Source: Streptomyces fodineus (GTDB lineage Bacteria; Actinomycetota; Actinomycetes; Streptomycetales; Streptomycetaceae). From it: 64,000 bases of DNA. The stretch is from positions 5,208,001-5,272,000 of the forward strand of contig NZ_CP017248.1 in NCBI RefSeq assembly GCF_001735805.1, written 5' to 3'. Both the position numbers and the translations under genes were made by a program. This document shows positions 30,428 through 41,119 of the stretch, piece after piece (position 1 is the stretch's first letter; the number at the start of each line of letters is the position of its first letter). The notes under the pieces were generated by a model that saw nothing but the letters and a program-made list of their open reading frames with translations, was not told where the DNA came from and did no database searches.

Positions 30428-32887
30428 GTGTCGTCTCTCGCGCTGTACCGCCGCTATCGCCCGGAGACCTTTGCCGAGGTCATCGGGCAGGAGCATGTCA
30501 CCGACCCGCTGCAGCAGGCGCTGCGGAACAACCGGGTCAATCACGCGTACCTGTTCAGCGGTCCGCGCGGCTGCGGCAAGACGACCAGCGCGCGGATCCT
30601 CGCCCGCTGCCTGAACTGTGAGCAAGGTCCCACCCCGACGCCGTGCGGCGAGTGCCAGTCCTGCCGGGACCTGGCGCGCAACGGCCCAGGCTCGATCGAC
30701 GTCATCGAGATCGACGCGGCCTCTCACGGTGGTGTGGACGACGCCCGTGAGCTGCGCGAGAAGGCCTTCTTCGGCCCCGCGAGCAGCCGCTACAAGATCT
30801 ACATCATCGACGAGGCCCACATGGTCACGTCGGCCGGCTTCAACGCGCTGCTGAAGGTCGTGGAGGAGCCGCCGGAGCACCTGAAGTTCATCTTCGCGAC
30901 CACCGAGCCCGAGAAGGTCATCGGGACGATCCGGTCCCGGACCCATCACTACCCCTTCCGGCTCGTGCCGCCCGGCACCCTGCGTGACTACCTCGCCGAG
31001 GTGTGCCAGAAGGAGACCATCCGGGTCGAGGACGGCGTGTTCCCGCTCGTCGTGCGGGCCGGCGCGGGCTCCGTGCGTGACTCCATGTCCGTCATGGACC
31101 AGCTCCTCGCCGGTGCCCGTGAGGAGGGTGTGACGTATGCCATGGCCACCTCCCTCCTCGGCTACACCGACGGCTCCCTTCTCGACTCCGTCGTCGAGGC
31201 CTTCGCCACCGGTGACGGGGCCGCCGCCTTCGAGGTCGTGGACCGCGTCATCGAGGGCGGCAACGACCCGCGCCGCTTCGTCGCCGACCTGCTGGAGCGG
31301 CTCCGGGACCTGGTGATCCTCGCCGCCGTGCCGGACGCCGTGGAAAAGGGGCTCATCGACGCCCCGGCCGACGTCCTGGAGCGCATGCAGGCCCAGGCCT
31401 CCACCTTCGGTGCCGCCGAGCTGAGCCGCGCCGCCGACCTCGTCAACGCCGGCCTGACGGAGATGCGCGGCGCCAACTCGCCCCGCCTCCAGCTGGAACT
31501 GATCTGCGCGCGCGTGCTGCTCCCGGCCGCCTACGGAGACGAGCGGTCCGTGATGGCCCGCCTCGACCGCCTCGAGCGCGGCGTCCACTTCTCGTCCGGC
31601 GCCGGCGCGCCCGCCATGGGCTACGTCCCCGGCCCCGAGGCCCACGGCGCGGGCGCCCCCATGCCGCCTGCTGCTGCCGTACCGCCCGGCGGCGGCCCGG
31701 CGGCGGCGCGCGCGGCTGTACGGGCGGCCAATGGGCCGGGGGGCGGTCCTGCCGGTGCCTCGGGTGCGGGTCCTGCGGTTGGTGGTCCTGGCGTCGGTGG
31801 TGTGGGCGATGGTGGCCCGGGTGCCGGTGCCGGTGGCGCAGGTGTCGGTGGTCCGGGGTCCGGTGGTCCGGGCGTTGGCGGTCCGGCTGCCGGTGGGCCC
31901 GGTGTCGGCGGCCCCGGCGTCGGCAGTCCGGCTCCGACGACCGCCCCTGCCCCCGCGCCTACGGCCCCCACGCCCACCGCCCCCACGCCACCCCCCGCAG
32001 CCGCTGCCCCCGCTTCCCAGGCCCCGGCGTCGCCTCCCACGCCCCCCGCTACCCCGGCCCCGGCCAGCGCTCCCCCCTCGGCTCCCGCCGCAGCCGGTGC
32101 CTGGCCCACCGCGGCTGCCGCCGGAAGCGGCCGGCGCCCCGGTGGCTGGCCCACGGCAGCGGCACCGGCGGGCGGTGCACCGCAGGGCCAGGCCCCGGGG
32201 CGCCCCTCGGCCGCCCAGCAGCAGGCCCCGGCATCCCCTGCGGCCCCGGCCCCGGCCCCGCCCGCGGGCGCCCCGGCGGGTGGTCTCGACCCCCGCATGC
32301 TCTGGCCGAACATCCTGGAGGCCGTCAAGAACCGCCGCCGCTTCACCTGGATCCTGCTCAGCCAGAACGCCCAGGTGACCGGCTTCGACGGCACCACCCT
32401 CCAGCTCGGCTTCGTCAACGCCGGTGCCCGCGACAACTTCGCGAGCAGTGGCAGCGAGGACGTGCTGCGGGCGGCGCTGGCCGAGCAGTTCAACGTGCAG
32501 TGGAAGATCGAGGCGGTCGTCGACCCGTCCGGCGGCGGTTCCGCGCCCCAGCCCGCGGGAGGCTCGGGCTTCGGCGGCGGAGGCGGTTACGGCGCCGCTC
32601 CGGCAGCGGGCGGCGGTGGCTACGGCGCCCCGGCCGCCCCCCGCCCCGCGGCACCCCAGCCGGCCCCACAGGCCCCCACGTCCCCGCAACCGGGCCGCGC
32701 GGCCGCCCCCGCGGCGCCCACCCCTGCCCCCCAGCCGCCCGCCGCCCCCGAGCCGCCCCCCGTAGCGCCCGAGGACGACATCCCGGAGGACGACGACCCG
32801 GACCTCGACGAGTCGGCCCTCTCCGGCCATGAACTGATCGTGCGGGAACTGGGGGCGACGGTGGTGGAGGAGTTCTCCAACGAGTAG
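30428..32887 (+). CDS. dnaX: DNA polymerase III subunits gamma and tau
   Basis: 819 residues from the GTG at 30428. The clamp-loader ATPase fills residues 1-370: Walker A GPRGCGKTT (45-53), a zinc site with Cys64, 73, 76 and 79, DEAH-like IIDEAHMV, and the SRT sensor region (IGTIRSRTHHYPF). A proline/glycine/alanine-rich linker of more than 200 residues separates it from the C-terminal tau-like domain (RFTWILLSQNAQVTGFDG), then a second Pro-rich stretch and an acidic end. A TATAAC box at 30413-30418 sits about 10 bp before the start and no SD is seen, so a leaderless mRNA is likely. Confidence 0.95.
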   Translation: MSSLALYRRYRPETFAEVIGQEHVTDPLQQALRNNRVNHAYLFSGPRGCGKTTSARILARCLNCEQGPTPTPCGECQSCRDLARNGPGSIDVIEIDAASHGGVDDARELREKAFFGPASSRYKIYIIDEAHMVTSAGFNALLKVVEEPPEHLKFIFATTEPEKVIGTIRSRTHHYPFRLVPPGTLRDYLAEVCQKETIRVEDGVFPLVVRAGAGSVRDSMSVMDQLLAGAREEGVTYAMATSLLGYTDGSLLDSVVEAFATGDGAAAFEVVDRVIEGGNDPRRFVADLLERLRDLVILAAVPDAVEKGLIDAPADVLERMQAQASTFGAAELSRAADLVNAGLTEMRGANSPRLQLELICARVLLPAAYGDERSVMARLDRLERGVHFSSGAGAPAMGYVPGPEAHGAGAPMPPAAAVPPGGGPAAARAAVRAANGPGGGPAGASGAGPAVGGPGVGGVGDGGPGAGAGGAGVGGPGSGGPGVGGPAAGGPGVGGPGVGSPAPTTAPAPAPTAPTPTAPTPPPAAAAPASQAPASPPTPPATPAPASAPPSAPAAAGAWPTAAAAGSGRRPGGWPTAAAPAGGAPQGQAPGRPSAAQQQAPASPAAPAPAPPAGAPAGGLDPRMLWPNILEAVKNRRRFTWILLSQNAQVTGFDGTTLQLGFVNAGARDNFASSGSEDVLRAALAEQFNVQWKIEAVVDPSGGGSAPQPAGGSGFGGGGGYGAAPAAGGGGYGAPAAPRPAAPQPAPQAPTSPQPGRAAAPAAPTPAPQPPAAPEPPPVAPEDDIPEDDDPDLDESALSGHELIVRELGATVVEEFSNE
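31640..32290 (+). repeat. degenerate Gly/Pro coding repeat inside dnaX
   Basis: Tandem-like ggtgtcggtggtccggg units encode GVGGPG/GSGGPG motifs, followed by proline-alanine-threonine stretches. This is a flexible linker between the ATPase and the C-terminal tau-like domain. Confidence 0.7.
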
Positions 32888-33019
32888 CCGGCCGGCACCG
32901 CACCGCACGCCACACACCCAAACCCCGCCACCGCTGACGGCCACACCGGCCGCCCTTGGAGGAAAGCCCAACAAACCCACCCCCCAACCTTCGGCGACCT
33001 TGCCATTAGGCTGACCCCC

Positions 33020-34282
<1,263 letters not shown>

Positions 34283-34324
34283 CCTGCCCACCTGTGACGC
34301 CGTGAACGCGGCCATCGCCACCTG

Positions 34325-34349
34325 GGCCCCGGACCCCCGATCCGGGGCC
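34325..34349. terminator. terminator after purD
   Basis: ggccccgga, 7-nt loop, tccggggcc: a perfect 9-bp stem 42 bp beyond the purD stop. Confidence 0.65.
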
Positions 34350-34565
34350 TGATCTTTGCTGTCTGTCATGCACCTCTGACCAAAGCCATTCCATCGAGTG
34401 AGCAATCGCCCATACGGCTGACGAGGGCCGGGGCCCCAACTAGGGTGCCGCGCATGCGTTCCGGCACTTGGCCCACCGGCATTGCGATGTCAGTGGCGGG
34501 TGCCACAGTGGGGGAGTGACCACCAGGACAGCACGGCATCGGCGGCGAGGGGGTGACGGCGGGAC

Positions 34566-36425
34566 GTGACCGGAATCGGTGCGGAGGCGGGCGCGCAGGC
34601 AGCGCGCTCCCGGGCCCTCGCGGTACTGCGGGTCAGGGGCCGGGCGCTGGCCGTGGCCCTGCTGCCCGCGGCTGCCGCGGTGATCCTGCTGGCCGGCGGT
34701 TCCACCGGCCACTTCGTCGGCCGGGGCTGGGACGCCGCCCGCTGGATCACGGGCGTGCTCGCCGTGCTGGTGCTGCTGGCCGCCGCCGGTATCGCCCTGG
34801 TCGTGGCCCGGGCCCGCCCGGCCTTCAGCCCGACGGTGCCGGTCCCCGAGGGGTCCGCCCCGGATCTGTACCGGATGGTGCGCGACCTCGCCGACCGTCT
34901 GAATGTGCCGGCCCCCTCGGCCATAGCGCTCACCCCGGACTGCGACAGCTGGCTGGAGGACCGCACGCATACGGCGCACGGTCCGCCCCCGCGCCCCGCA
35001 CCCGACGAGATAGCGGGCCCGGGCCGCCGCCGCGCCCCCGTCGCCCCGGTGCTCGTCATCGGCTCCCCGTTCCTGTGGTGGATGCGGGTCGGGGAGCTGC
35101 GCGCGGTCCTCGCCCCGGTCATCGCCGGTACGGGCCCTTCGGCGCACCCGGACATAGCCGCCGCCCGGCGCTTCGTGCGCGGCCTGGACGCGGCGGTCGC
35201 GGTCGCCTCGACAGCGGGCCGCTGTCCGCTGACCCGCGGGGTCTGCGCGGCCGTCGGCTGGGTGGCCCGGCTGCTGCTGCGCGGCTGCCGGGAGCATGCG
35301 ACGCAGATGGAGCGCGGGGTCGCCGCGGCGGCGGCCGAGCGGGCCCAGGCCGTCGACTACGGCCTGCGGATCGTCGCCCAGGAGCAGGTCGGCCTCGCCT
35401 ACGCCGGCTGGGACCGGCTGCTGACCCGGGTCGCGCTGCCCGCCTGGCGCATGGGCCGCTGGCCCTCCCGGCTGGACGCGGGCGTGGTGGCGGCGCTCAC
35501 CGAGCTGTCCCGGCGCGATCGCCTGGCCGAGGGCTTCACCTCCCGGCTAGGCGAGCGCCCCGCCTGTGACCTGCTGGAGGAGCCCGGCGCGGTGGACGAG
35601 GCCGCCTCCCTGCTCGCCGCGCGCCTCTTCCACGGCGGCCCCGCGGAGTCCGGCCCCGACTGGGCACCGGTGGACTGGCAGGCGTATCCGGAGGAGGTCG
35701 TGGACCGCACCTGGCGCGCCGACGCGGCCCGTCTGCACCGCGTCCTGGACTCCCTGGGCGTCCGCCCTGCGCTGGACCCCGCGGCCCCCGACCCGGGCGG
35801 CCCCACCCTGGCCCGAGTCCTGGACCACCTGACCGAGCCCGGCACACAAACACCGGCACCAAGAGCCCCCCAGAACACCCAGAAGCCCGACGACGGCGAG
35901 AACCCCCGGCAGGGGCCAACCGCAGCCGACGACGAAACCGGTACGGGTGGTGCTGGTGGGAGCGAGATCCTCGCCGAAGGCGAAGGTGAAGCCGAGGCGG
36001 AGGAACCGGCCGACGACTACCCCCGCACGGAGCGCAGCTCCGCCCTGGCCGCGGGCCTGACAGCCGAGCTGGCCCGCGAGGAGGCCGGCGCGCCCAGCGG
36101 GGCGACGGCCACCGGCCAGACCAGTGACAGCGCCCTGTGGGACGACGGCGGCCTGCCCCTCTTCCCGCTGCAGCCCCCGCGCACCGCCCGCGACCTGCTC
36201 ACCGAGCACGTCACGGCGATGGTGTGCTGCGCCGCCGTCGACACCGCCGGTGCGGTCCCCGCCCTGGACTGGCTGGACGGCCCCTCCCTGCTGCTGGGCG
36301 GCGAGCGCGCCGCCGATCTCACGCCCAAGGTGCTCAGCCTGATCGAGGACGGAGACCCGGGCCCGCTGCGCCACTGGCTGGCCGTGTCCGGGATACGTCC
36401 CGAGAAGCCGGTACGGCTGGTCTGA
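34566..36425 (+). CDS. membrane protein with an apparently inactive M48-like domain
   Basis: 619 residues. Two transmembrane helices (about 26-48 and 60-82) are followed by a domain with the layout of M48 metallopeptidases: LYRMVRDLADRLNVPAPSAI, VLVIGSPFLWW, then GELRAVLAPVIAG where active members have ELRAVLAHELGH. The zinc ligands HExxH are thus missing, and a pseudoenzyme is likely. A central acidic disordered stretch (EGEGEAEAEEP) precedes a C-terminal domain (LLTEHVTAMVCCAAVDTAGA). GTG start at 34566. The gene lies between purD and purC; its role is unknown. Confidence 0.7.
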   Translation: MTGIGAEAGAQAARSRALAVLRVRGRALAVALLPAAAAVILLAGGSTGHFVGRGWDAARWITGVLAVLVLLAAAGIALVVARARPAFSPTVPVPEGSAPDLYRMVRDLADRLNVPAPSAIALTPDCDSWLEDRTHTAHGPPPRPAPDEIAGPGRRRAPVAPVLVIGSPFLWWMRVGELRAVLAPVIAGTGPSAHPDIAAARRFVRGLDAAVAVASTAGRCPLTRGVCAAVGWVARLLLRGCREHATQMERGVAAAAAERAQAVDYGLRIVAQEQVGLAYAGWDRLLTRVALPAWRMGRWPSRLDAGVVAALTELSRRDRLAEGFTSRLGERPACDLLEEPGAVDEAASLLAARLFHGGPAESGPDWAPVDWQAYPEEVVDRTWRADAARLHRVLDSLGVRPALDPAAPDPGGPTLARVLDHLTEPGTQTPAPRAPQNTQKPDDGENPRQGPTAADDETGTGGAGGSEILAEGEGEAEAEEPADDYPRTERSSALAAGLTAELAREEAGAPSGATATGQTSDSALWDDGGLPLFPLQPPRTARDLLTEHVTAMVCCAAVDTAGAVPALDWLDGPSLLLGGERAADLTPKVLSLIEDGDPGPLRHWLAVSGIRPEKPVRLV

Positions 36426-36618
36426 AACGGGAGCTCCGACTTCCACTTCAGGTCAATTCGCAACGACTAGTGACCGAGCCCGTGCGTTATGTGATGTGCT
36501 GGGAGCGACCACGCACCTGGCAAAGGCGTGCGACATACGACAGCACGCCCGAGCCCGGCGAGCACCGCGCGCACCACCGAGACAGGACGACACGGGGGCA
36601 TGAGGGAGGGGAGCGACC

Positions 36619-38100
36619 ATGGCCTCGGACCACATTCGCCGCTGGGAGTCCGGAGCGCTCGCGCACGCCGTCACGGACCCCTTCGGCCAGGGCCCGGTGC
36701 CCTGGCTGCGCGGCAGTGAGACCTACTTCGACGACACCGGTCACGTCGTGCCCTGGTACGTCGACCCGAGCCCGCAGCCGCTCACCGGGGTCGGTCCCGC
36801 CCCGCGCGTGCCCGGACCCCGTTCGGCCGACGACGTGCACCGCCAGATCAAGGGCTTCACCGCCACCGGCGCCGTCGCACCCGGTGAGGCGATCGACTTC
36901 CACATCACGGTCGACCCGCCCCAGGAGTTCAGCGTCGACATCTACCGGATCGGGCACTACGGCGGTGACGGCGCCGCCAAGATCACCACCAGCCCGCGCC
37001 TGTCCGGCATCGTCCAGCCCCCGCCGCTGGCCGCCGACCGCACGGTCTCCTGCCACCACTGGTGGCTGTCCTGGCGCCTGCAGGTGCCCGCCCACTGGCA
37101 CATCGGCGCCTATGTGGCCGTCCTCACCACCGTCGACGGCTACCGCTCCCACGTGCCGTTCACGGTCCGCGACGACCGCCCCGCCGACCTGCTCCTGCTG
37201 CTGCCGGACATCACCTGGCAGGCGTACAACCTGTATCCGGAGGACGGCCGTACCGGCGCCAGCCTCTACCACGCCTGGGACGACAAGGGCCGCCTCCTCG
37301 GCGAGGCGGACGCGGCGACCACGGTCTCCTTCGACCGCCCCTACGCGGGCGCGGGCCTGCCCCTGCACGTCGGTCACGCCTACGACTTCATCCGCTGGGC
37401 CGAGCGCTACGGCTACGACCTCGCCTACGCCGACGCCCGCGACCTGCACGCCGGCCGCATAGACCCCGGCCGCTACCGGGGGCTGGTCTTCCCCGGCCAC
37501 GACGAGTACTGGTCGCTGCCGATGCGCCGGGCCGTGGAGGACGCCCGCGACCACGGCACCTCGCTGGTCTTCCTCTCCGCCAACACCATGTACTGGCAGG
37601 TGGAGTTGGGCCCGTCCCCGTCCGGCGTCCCGCACCGGCTGCTGACCTGCCGCAAGCGCAAGGGCCCCGGAAAGCCGGTGCTGTGGCGCGAGATCGACCG
37701 GCCCGAGCAGCAACTGGTCGGCATCCAGTACGCGGGCCGCGTACCCGAGCCGCACCCGCTGGTCGTCCGCAACGCCGGCCACTGGCTGTGGGAGGCGACC
37801 GGAGCGCACGACGGCGACGAGATCGAGGGCCTGGTCGCCGGCGAGGCCGACCGGTACTTCCCGCGCACCCCGCTGCCCGTGCACGAGGAGCGCATCCTGC
37901 TCGCCCACTCCCCCTACACCGACAGCGAGGGCGCCCTGCGCCACCAGGAGACCTCCCTCTACCGCGCCCCCTCCGGCGCCTGGGTCTTCGCCGCCGGCAC
38001 CTTCGCCTGGTCCCCGGCCCTGGACCGGCCCGGCCATGTGGACCCCCGCATCCAGCGCGCCACGGCGAACCTGCTGGACCGCATCTGCAAAAGCGACTGA
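36619..38100 (+). CDS. N,N-dimethylformamidase beta-subunit-like protein
   Basis: 493 residues, ATG behind GAGGGGAG. An N-terminal beta domain (FHITVDPPQEFSVDIYRIGH YGGDGA) is followed by the large C-terminal domain of the dimethylformamidase beta-subunit family, with signatures LLLPDITWQAYNLYPEDG, GHAYDFIRWAERYGYDLAY and VFPGHDEYWSLPMRRAVEDA. Only this domain is present, without a formamidase small subunit, so the substrate is probably not DMF. No signal peptide is visible. It stands alone upstream of purC. Confidence 0.75.
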   Translation: MASDHIRRWESGALAHAVTDPFGQGPVPWLRGSETYFDDTGHVVPWYVDPSPQPLTGVGPAPRVPGPRSADDVHRQIKGFTATGAVAPGEAIDFHITVDPPQEFSVDIYRIGHYGGDGAAKITTSPRLSGIVQPPPLAADRTVSCHHWWLSWRLQVPAHWHIGAYVAVLTTVDGYRSHVPFTVRDDRPADLLLLLPDITWQAYNLYPEDGRTGASLYHAWDDKGRLLGEADAATTVSFDRPYAGAGLPLHVGHAYDFIRWAERYGYDLAYADARDLHAGRIDPGRYRGLVFPGHDEYWSLPMRRAVEDARDHGTSLVFLSANTMYWQVELGPSPSGVPHRLLTCRKRKGPGKPVLWREIDRPEQQLVGIQYAGRVPEPHPLVVRNAGHWLWEATGAHDGDEIEGLVAGEADRYFPRTPLPVHEERILLAHSPYTDSEGALRHQETSLYRAPSGAWVFAAGTFAWSPALDRPGHVDPRIQRATANLLDRICKSD

Positions 38101-38204
38101 GCCCCGGTCGGCCCGCGACTGAGCCCCCGGCGGACCCCTGGCCGAAACCCATCACCCCCATAAGGGAGAATCGAGGCACTTGGACAGAGCCACGGGGAGG
38201 AACC

Positions 38205-39104
38205 GTGTCCGGATTCGTAGAAAAGCCCGAGCCGATTCAGGTTCCGGGCCTGGTGCACCTGCACACCGGGAAGGTGCGCGAGCTGTACCAGAACGAGGCG
38301 GGCGACCTCGTGATGGTCGCCAGCGACCGCATGTCCGCCTACGACTGGGTGCTGCCCACGGAGATCCCCGACAAGGGCCGTGTCCTCACCCAGCTCTCCC
38401 TGTGGTGGTTCGACCAGCTGCGTGATCTGGCCCCGAACCACGTGCTCAGCACCGAGCTGCCCGAGGGCGCCCCGGCCGACTGGGCGGGCCGCACGCTGGT
38501 CTGCAAGTCCCTGAGGATGGTCCCGGTCGAGTGTGTGGCCCGCGGCTATCTCACCGGCTCCGGACTGGTCGAGTACGAGGAGTCCCGTACGGTCTGCGGC
38601 CTCGCCCTGCCCGAGGGCCTCGTCGACGGCTCCGAACTCCCCGCCCCGATCTTCACCCCGGCCACCAAGGCCGAGGTCGGCGAGCACGACGAGAACGTCT
38701 CCTACGAGGAGGTCGCCCGCCAGGTCGGCGCCGAGACCGCCGCCCAGCTGCGCCAGGCCACCCTCGCGGTGTACTCGCGGGCCCGGGACATCGCCCGCGA
38801 CCGGGGGATCATCCTGGCGGACACCAAGTTCGAGTTCGGTTTCGACGGGGACACGCTCGTCCTCGCCGACGAGGTCCTCACCCCGGACTCGTCCCGCTTC
38901 TGGCCGGCCGACCAGTGGCAGCCGGGCCGCGCCCAGCCGTCGTACGACAAGCAGTTCGTCCGGGACTGGCTGACCTCCGCCGAGTCCGGCTGGGACAGGA
39001 AGAGCGAGCAGCCCCCGCCGCCGCTGCCGCAGCAGGTCGTGGACGCCACCCGGCGGAAGTACGTGGAGGCGTACGAGCGGCTCACGGGCATGAGCTGGAG
39101 CTAG
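38205..39104 (+). CDS. purC: SAICAR synthase
   Basis: 299 residues from the GTG at 38205 (GGGGAGG upstream). Ligates aspartate to CAIR in purine synthesis. Signatures: HTGKVRELYQ, DRMSAYDWVLPTEIPDKG, VVARGYLTGSG-like ECVARGYLTGSG, and DTKFEFGF for ATP/Mg binding, with SYDKQFVRDWL near the end. It is followed by a strong terminator and tRNA-Gly on the other strand. Confidence 0.95.
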   Translation: MSGFVEKPEPIQVPGLVHLHTGKVRELYQNEAGDLVMVASDRMSAYDWVLPTEIPDKGRVLTQLSLWWFDQLRDLAPNHVLSTELPEGAPADWAGRTLVCKSLRMVPVECVARGYLTGSGLVEYEESRTVCGLALPEGLVDGSELPAPIFTPATKAEVGEHDENVSYEEVARQVGAETAAQLRQATLAVYSRARDIARDRGIILADTKFEFGFDGDTLVLADEVLTPDSSRFWPADQWQPGRAQPSYDKQFVRDWLTSAESGWDRKSEQPPPPLPQQVVDATRRKYVEAYERLTGMSWS

Positions 39105-39112
39105 GGATACGA

Positions 39113-39143
39113 GAAGACCCCGGTCCAGTGGACCGGGGTCTTC
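39113..39143. terminator. bidirectional terminator between purC and tRNA-Gly
   Basis: gaagaccccggtcc, agt, ggaccggggtcttc: a 14-bp stem followed by T-rich sequence on both strands. Nearly the same hairpin recurs at 43042-43068 beside the second tRNA-Gly. Confidence 0.85.
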
Positions 39144-39149
39144 TTCCCG

Positions 39150-39222
39150 AGCGGACGACGAGGCTCGAACTCGCGACCTCAACCTTGGCAAGGTTGCGCT
39201 CTACCAACTGAGCTACGTCCGC
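39150..39222 (-). tRNA. tRNA-Gly(GCC), copy 1
   Basis: 73 nt, acceptor GCGGACG/CGTCCGC with discriminator T, D arm TAGCTCAGTTGGTAGAGC, anticodon loop TTGCCAA (GCC), T loop GTTCGAGCC. Identical to 43077-43149. Confidence 0.95.
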
Positions 39223-39245
39223 GTTGCGCCGTGGCGCGAGAGCAA

Positions 39246-39860
39246 CTATACCCAACCTCGCTCGCGTGCGAGACGTACCGCCGCATGACGGTTCTCGGCG
39301 CCGAGCTTGGTGACGGCCGAGGAGAGGTAGTTCCGCACGGTCCCCGGCGACAGCGCGGCCCGCTCGGCGATCTCCGCGACCGGCGCTCCCTCGGCCGCCA
39401 GTTCCAGCACCTCGGCCTCCCGCGCGGTCAGCGGGGAGTCCCCGGCGGAGATCGCGTCGGCGGCCAACTCCGGGTCGATGTAACGGTTCCCCGCGTGCAC
39501 GGTCCGGATGATCTCGGCGAGCCGCTGCGCGCTGACGGTCTTCGGGACGAACCCGCGCACACCGGCCGCGAGCGCCCGTTTCAGATGCCCGGGCCGCCCG
39601 TGCCCGGTGACGATCAGCACCCGGCAGCCGGGCAGCTCGGCGCGCAGGGATGTGGCGACCTTCACACCGTCGGCGCCCGGCATCTGGAGATCGAGCACGG
39701 CCACATCGGGTTCGTGGGCCCGTGCCATCGCCAGCGCCTCGGGCCCGCTCGCCGCCTCCGCGACGACGAGGAGATCGTCCTCCAGGGACAGCAGCGCGGC
39801 CAGCGCGCCCCGGATCAGATGCTCGTCGTCGGCGAGCAACAGCCGTACCGGAGTGCTCAT
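39246..39860 (-). CDS. NarL/LuxR-type response regulator
   Basis: 204 residues. Receiver domain with acidic pocket DDE near residues 11-13, phospho-acceptor Asp57 in VAVLDLQMPG and the switch Lys in FVPKTVS. A LuxR HTH lies at the C-terminus (LTAREAEVLELAAEGAPVAE and LSPGTVRNYLSSAVTKLGAE). It overlaps the histidine kinase gene by 4 nt. The pair is of the DesK/DesR type and probably controls the adjacent ABC exporter. Confidence 0.9.
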   Translation of the reverse strand: MSTPVRLLLADDEHLIRGALAALLSLEDDLLVVAEAASGPEALAMARAHEPDVAVLDLQMPGADGVKVATSLRAELPGCRVLIVTGHGRPGHLKRALAAGVRGFVPKTVSAQRLAEIIRTVHAGNRYIDPELAADAISAGDSPLTAREAEVLELAAEGAPVAEIAERAALSPGTVRNYLSSAVTKLGAENRHAAVRLARERGWV

Positions 39861-41101
39861 GACGTGATTTCGCTCACTTCCTGCATCAAAGGCACCTCGG
39901 CCACCAGCCGGAACCGGTCTCCGTCGACCGCTCCGGCCTCCAGGGTCCCGCCGACGACCGCCAGCCGCTCCCGAAGCCCGGCCAGCCCGGAACCCCCACC
40001 CCCGTGGGGGGTTCCCGTCACCCCGTCGTTCTCCACCGTCAGCACCACACGCCCCTCAGGCACCCGCAGTTCCACCTCACAGCGGTCCGCATCCCCGTGC
40101 CGCAGCACATTGGTGGTGGCCTCGCGCACCACCCAGCCGAGCGCGGACTGCACCTCGGCGGGCAGCCCCGTGGCCTCCGCGCGGACCTCGCACGCGATGC
40201 CCGCGGCCGTCAACACGCCCTGCGCACCGGCCAGTTCGGCCCCGAGATCGGCTTCCCGGTACCCGCGTACGACGGCCCGTACCTCCCGCTGGGACTCCTG
40301 CGCGATGCGCTGTACCTCGATCATCTGCTCCACCGCCTCCGGCCGGCCCCGCCGGGCCAGCTGGACGGCCAGCTCGCTCTTGAGGGAGATCACGGACAGA
40401 TTCCGCCCCAGCACGTCATGCAGATCCCGTCCGAACCGCAGCCGCTCCTCGGCGACGGCGAGCCGGGCCTCCACCTCGCGGGCCCGCTCCGCCTCCCACA
40501 GCACGGCCAGGGTCCAGGCACCGCAGCGGCCGGCGAGCAACGCGAAGACCGCCTGGAAGACGGCCACCGCACCGGTCGCCACCAGCCCGACGCCGTTGCG
40601 GTCGGCGAGCCCGACGGCAGCCGTGAGCAAGGCCGCGAACACCGTCGACCGGCGCAGGAACACCCGGACCGGGACCGTGAGTCCGTACAGCAGCGCGAAG
40701 GGCAGTACGACACCACCGATCGTGAACCGGACCGCCATCGGGGTCGCCGCGTCCAGCCCGGCGAGCGTCACGATCAGCGTCAGCGCCAGGCCCAGCAGGA
40801 CCGCCGGGGCGCGGTGGGTGCCGGCCGGCAGCTCGGCGCGCCCGAGGTAGTGGTCGAGCACGGTCCTGGTGAGCCGGTTCGTGACCGCGCACTGCAGGAC
40901 CGCCACCAGGGCGAGGAGGGCGCCGAGGACGATCGCGACCGGCCGGTGGGCGAGGCCGCCGGGCAGTGGCAGCAGCACCCAGCAGCCCATGATGAACCAG
41001 ACCGTGCCGTGCCAGGTCAGGACGCTGAACAGCTCGACCCGCTCGGCCTTGCTGCGCTCCCCCCAGTGCCGCTGCTGCCACCGCCGTATGCGTCCCACCA
41101 T
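39857..41101 (-). CDS. DesK-type sensor histidine kinase
   Basis: 414 residues: about six transmembrane helices in the first 210 residues and no large extracellular loop. A HisKA_3 dimerization domain follows, with phospho-acceptor His in RFGRDLHDVLGRNLSVISLK, then a GHKL ATPase with the N box REATTNVLRHG and G boxes VENDGVTG and GGGGSGLAGLRERL. The membrane region is the likely sensor of lipid or antibiotic stress. Confidence 0.9.
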   Translation of the reverse strand: MVGRIRRWQQRHWGERSKAERVELFSVLTWHGTVWFIMGCWVLLPLPGGLAHRPVAIVLGALLALVAVLQCAVTNRLTRTVLDHYLGRAELPAGTHRAPAVLLGLALTLIVTLAGLDAATPMAVRFTIGGVVLPFALLYGLTVPVRVFLRRSTVFAALLTAAVGLADRNGVGLVATGAVAVFQAVFALLAGRCGAWTLAVLWEAERAREVEARLAVAEERLRFGRDLHDVLGRNLSVISLKSELAVQLARRGRPEAVEQMIEVQRIAQESQREVRAVVRGYREADLGAELAGAQGVLTAAGIACEVRAEATGLPAEVQSALGWVVREATTNVLRHGDADRCEVELRVPEGRVVLTVENDGVTGTPHGGGGSGLAGLRERLAVVGGTLEAGAVDGDRFRLVAEVPLMQEVSEITS

Positions 41102-41119
41102 CCGCGCGTCCCCCGTCCC

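Noticed and set aside
31740..31930. Tandem repeats in dnaX as a CRISPR-like or satellite array
   Set aside because: Units vary, have no unique spacers and stay in frame as a Gly/Pro linker.
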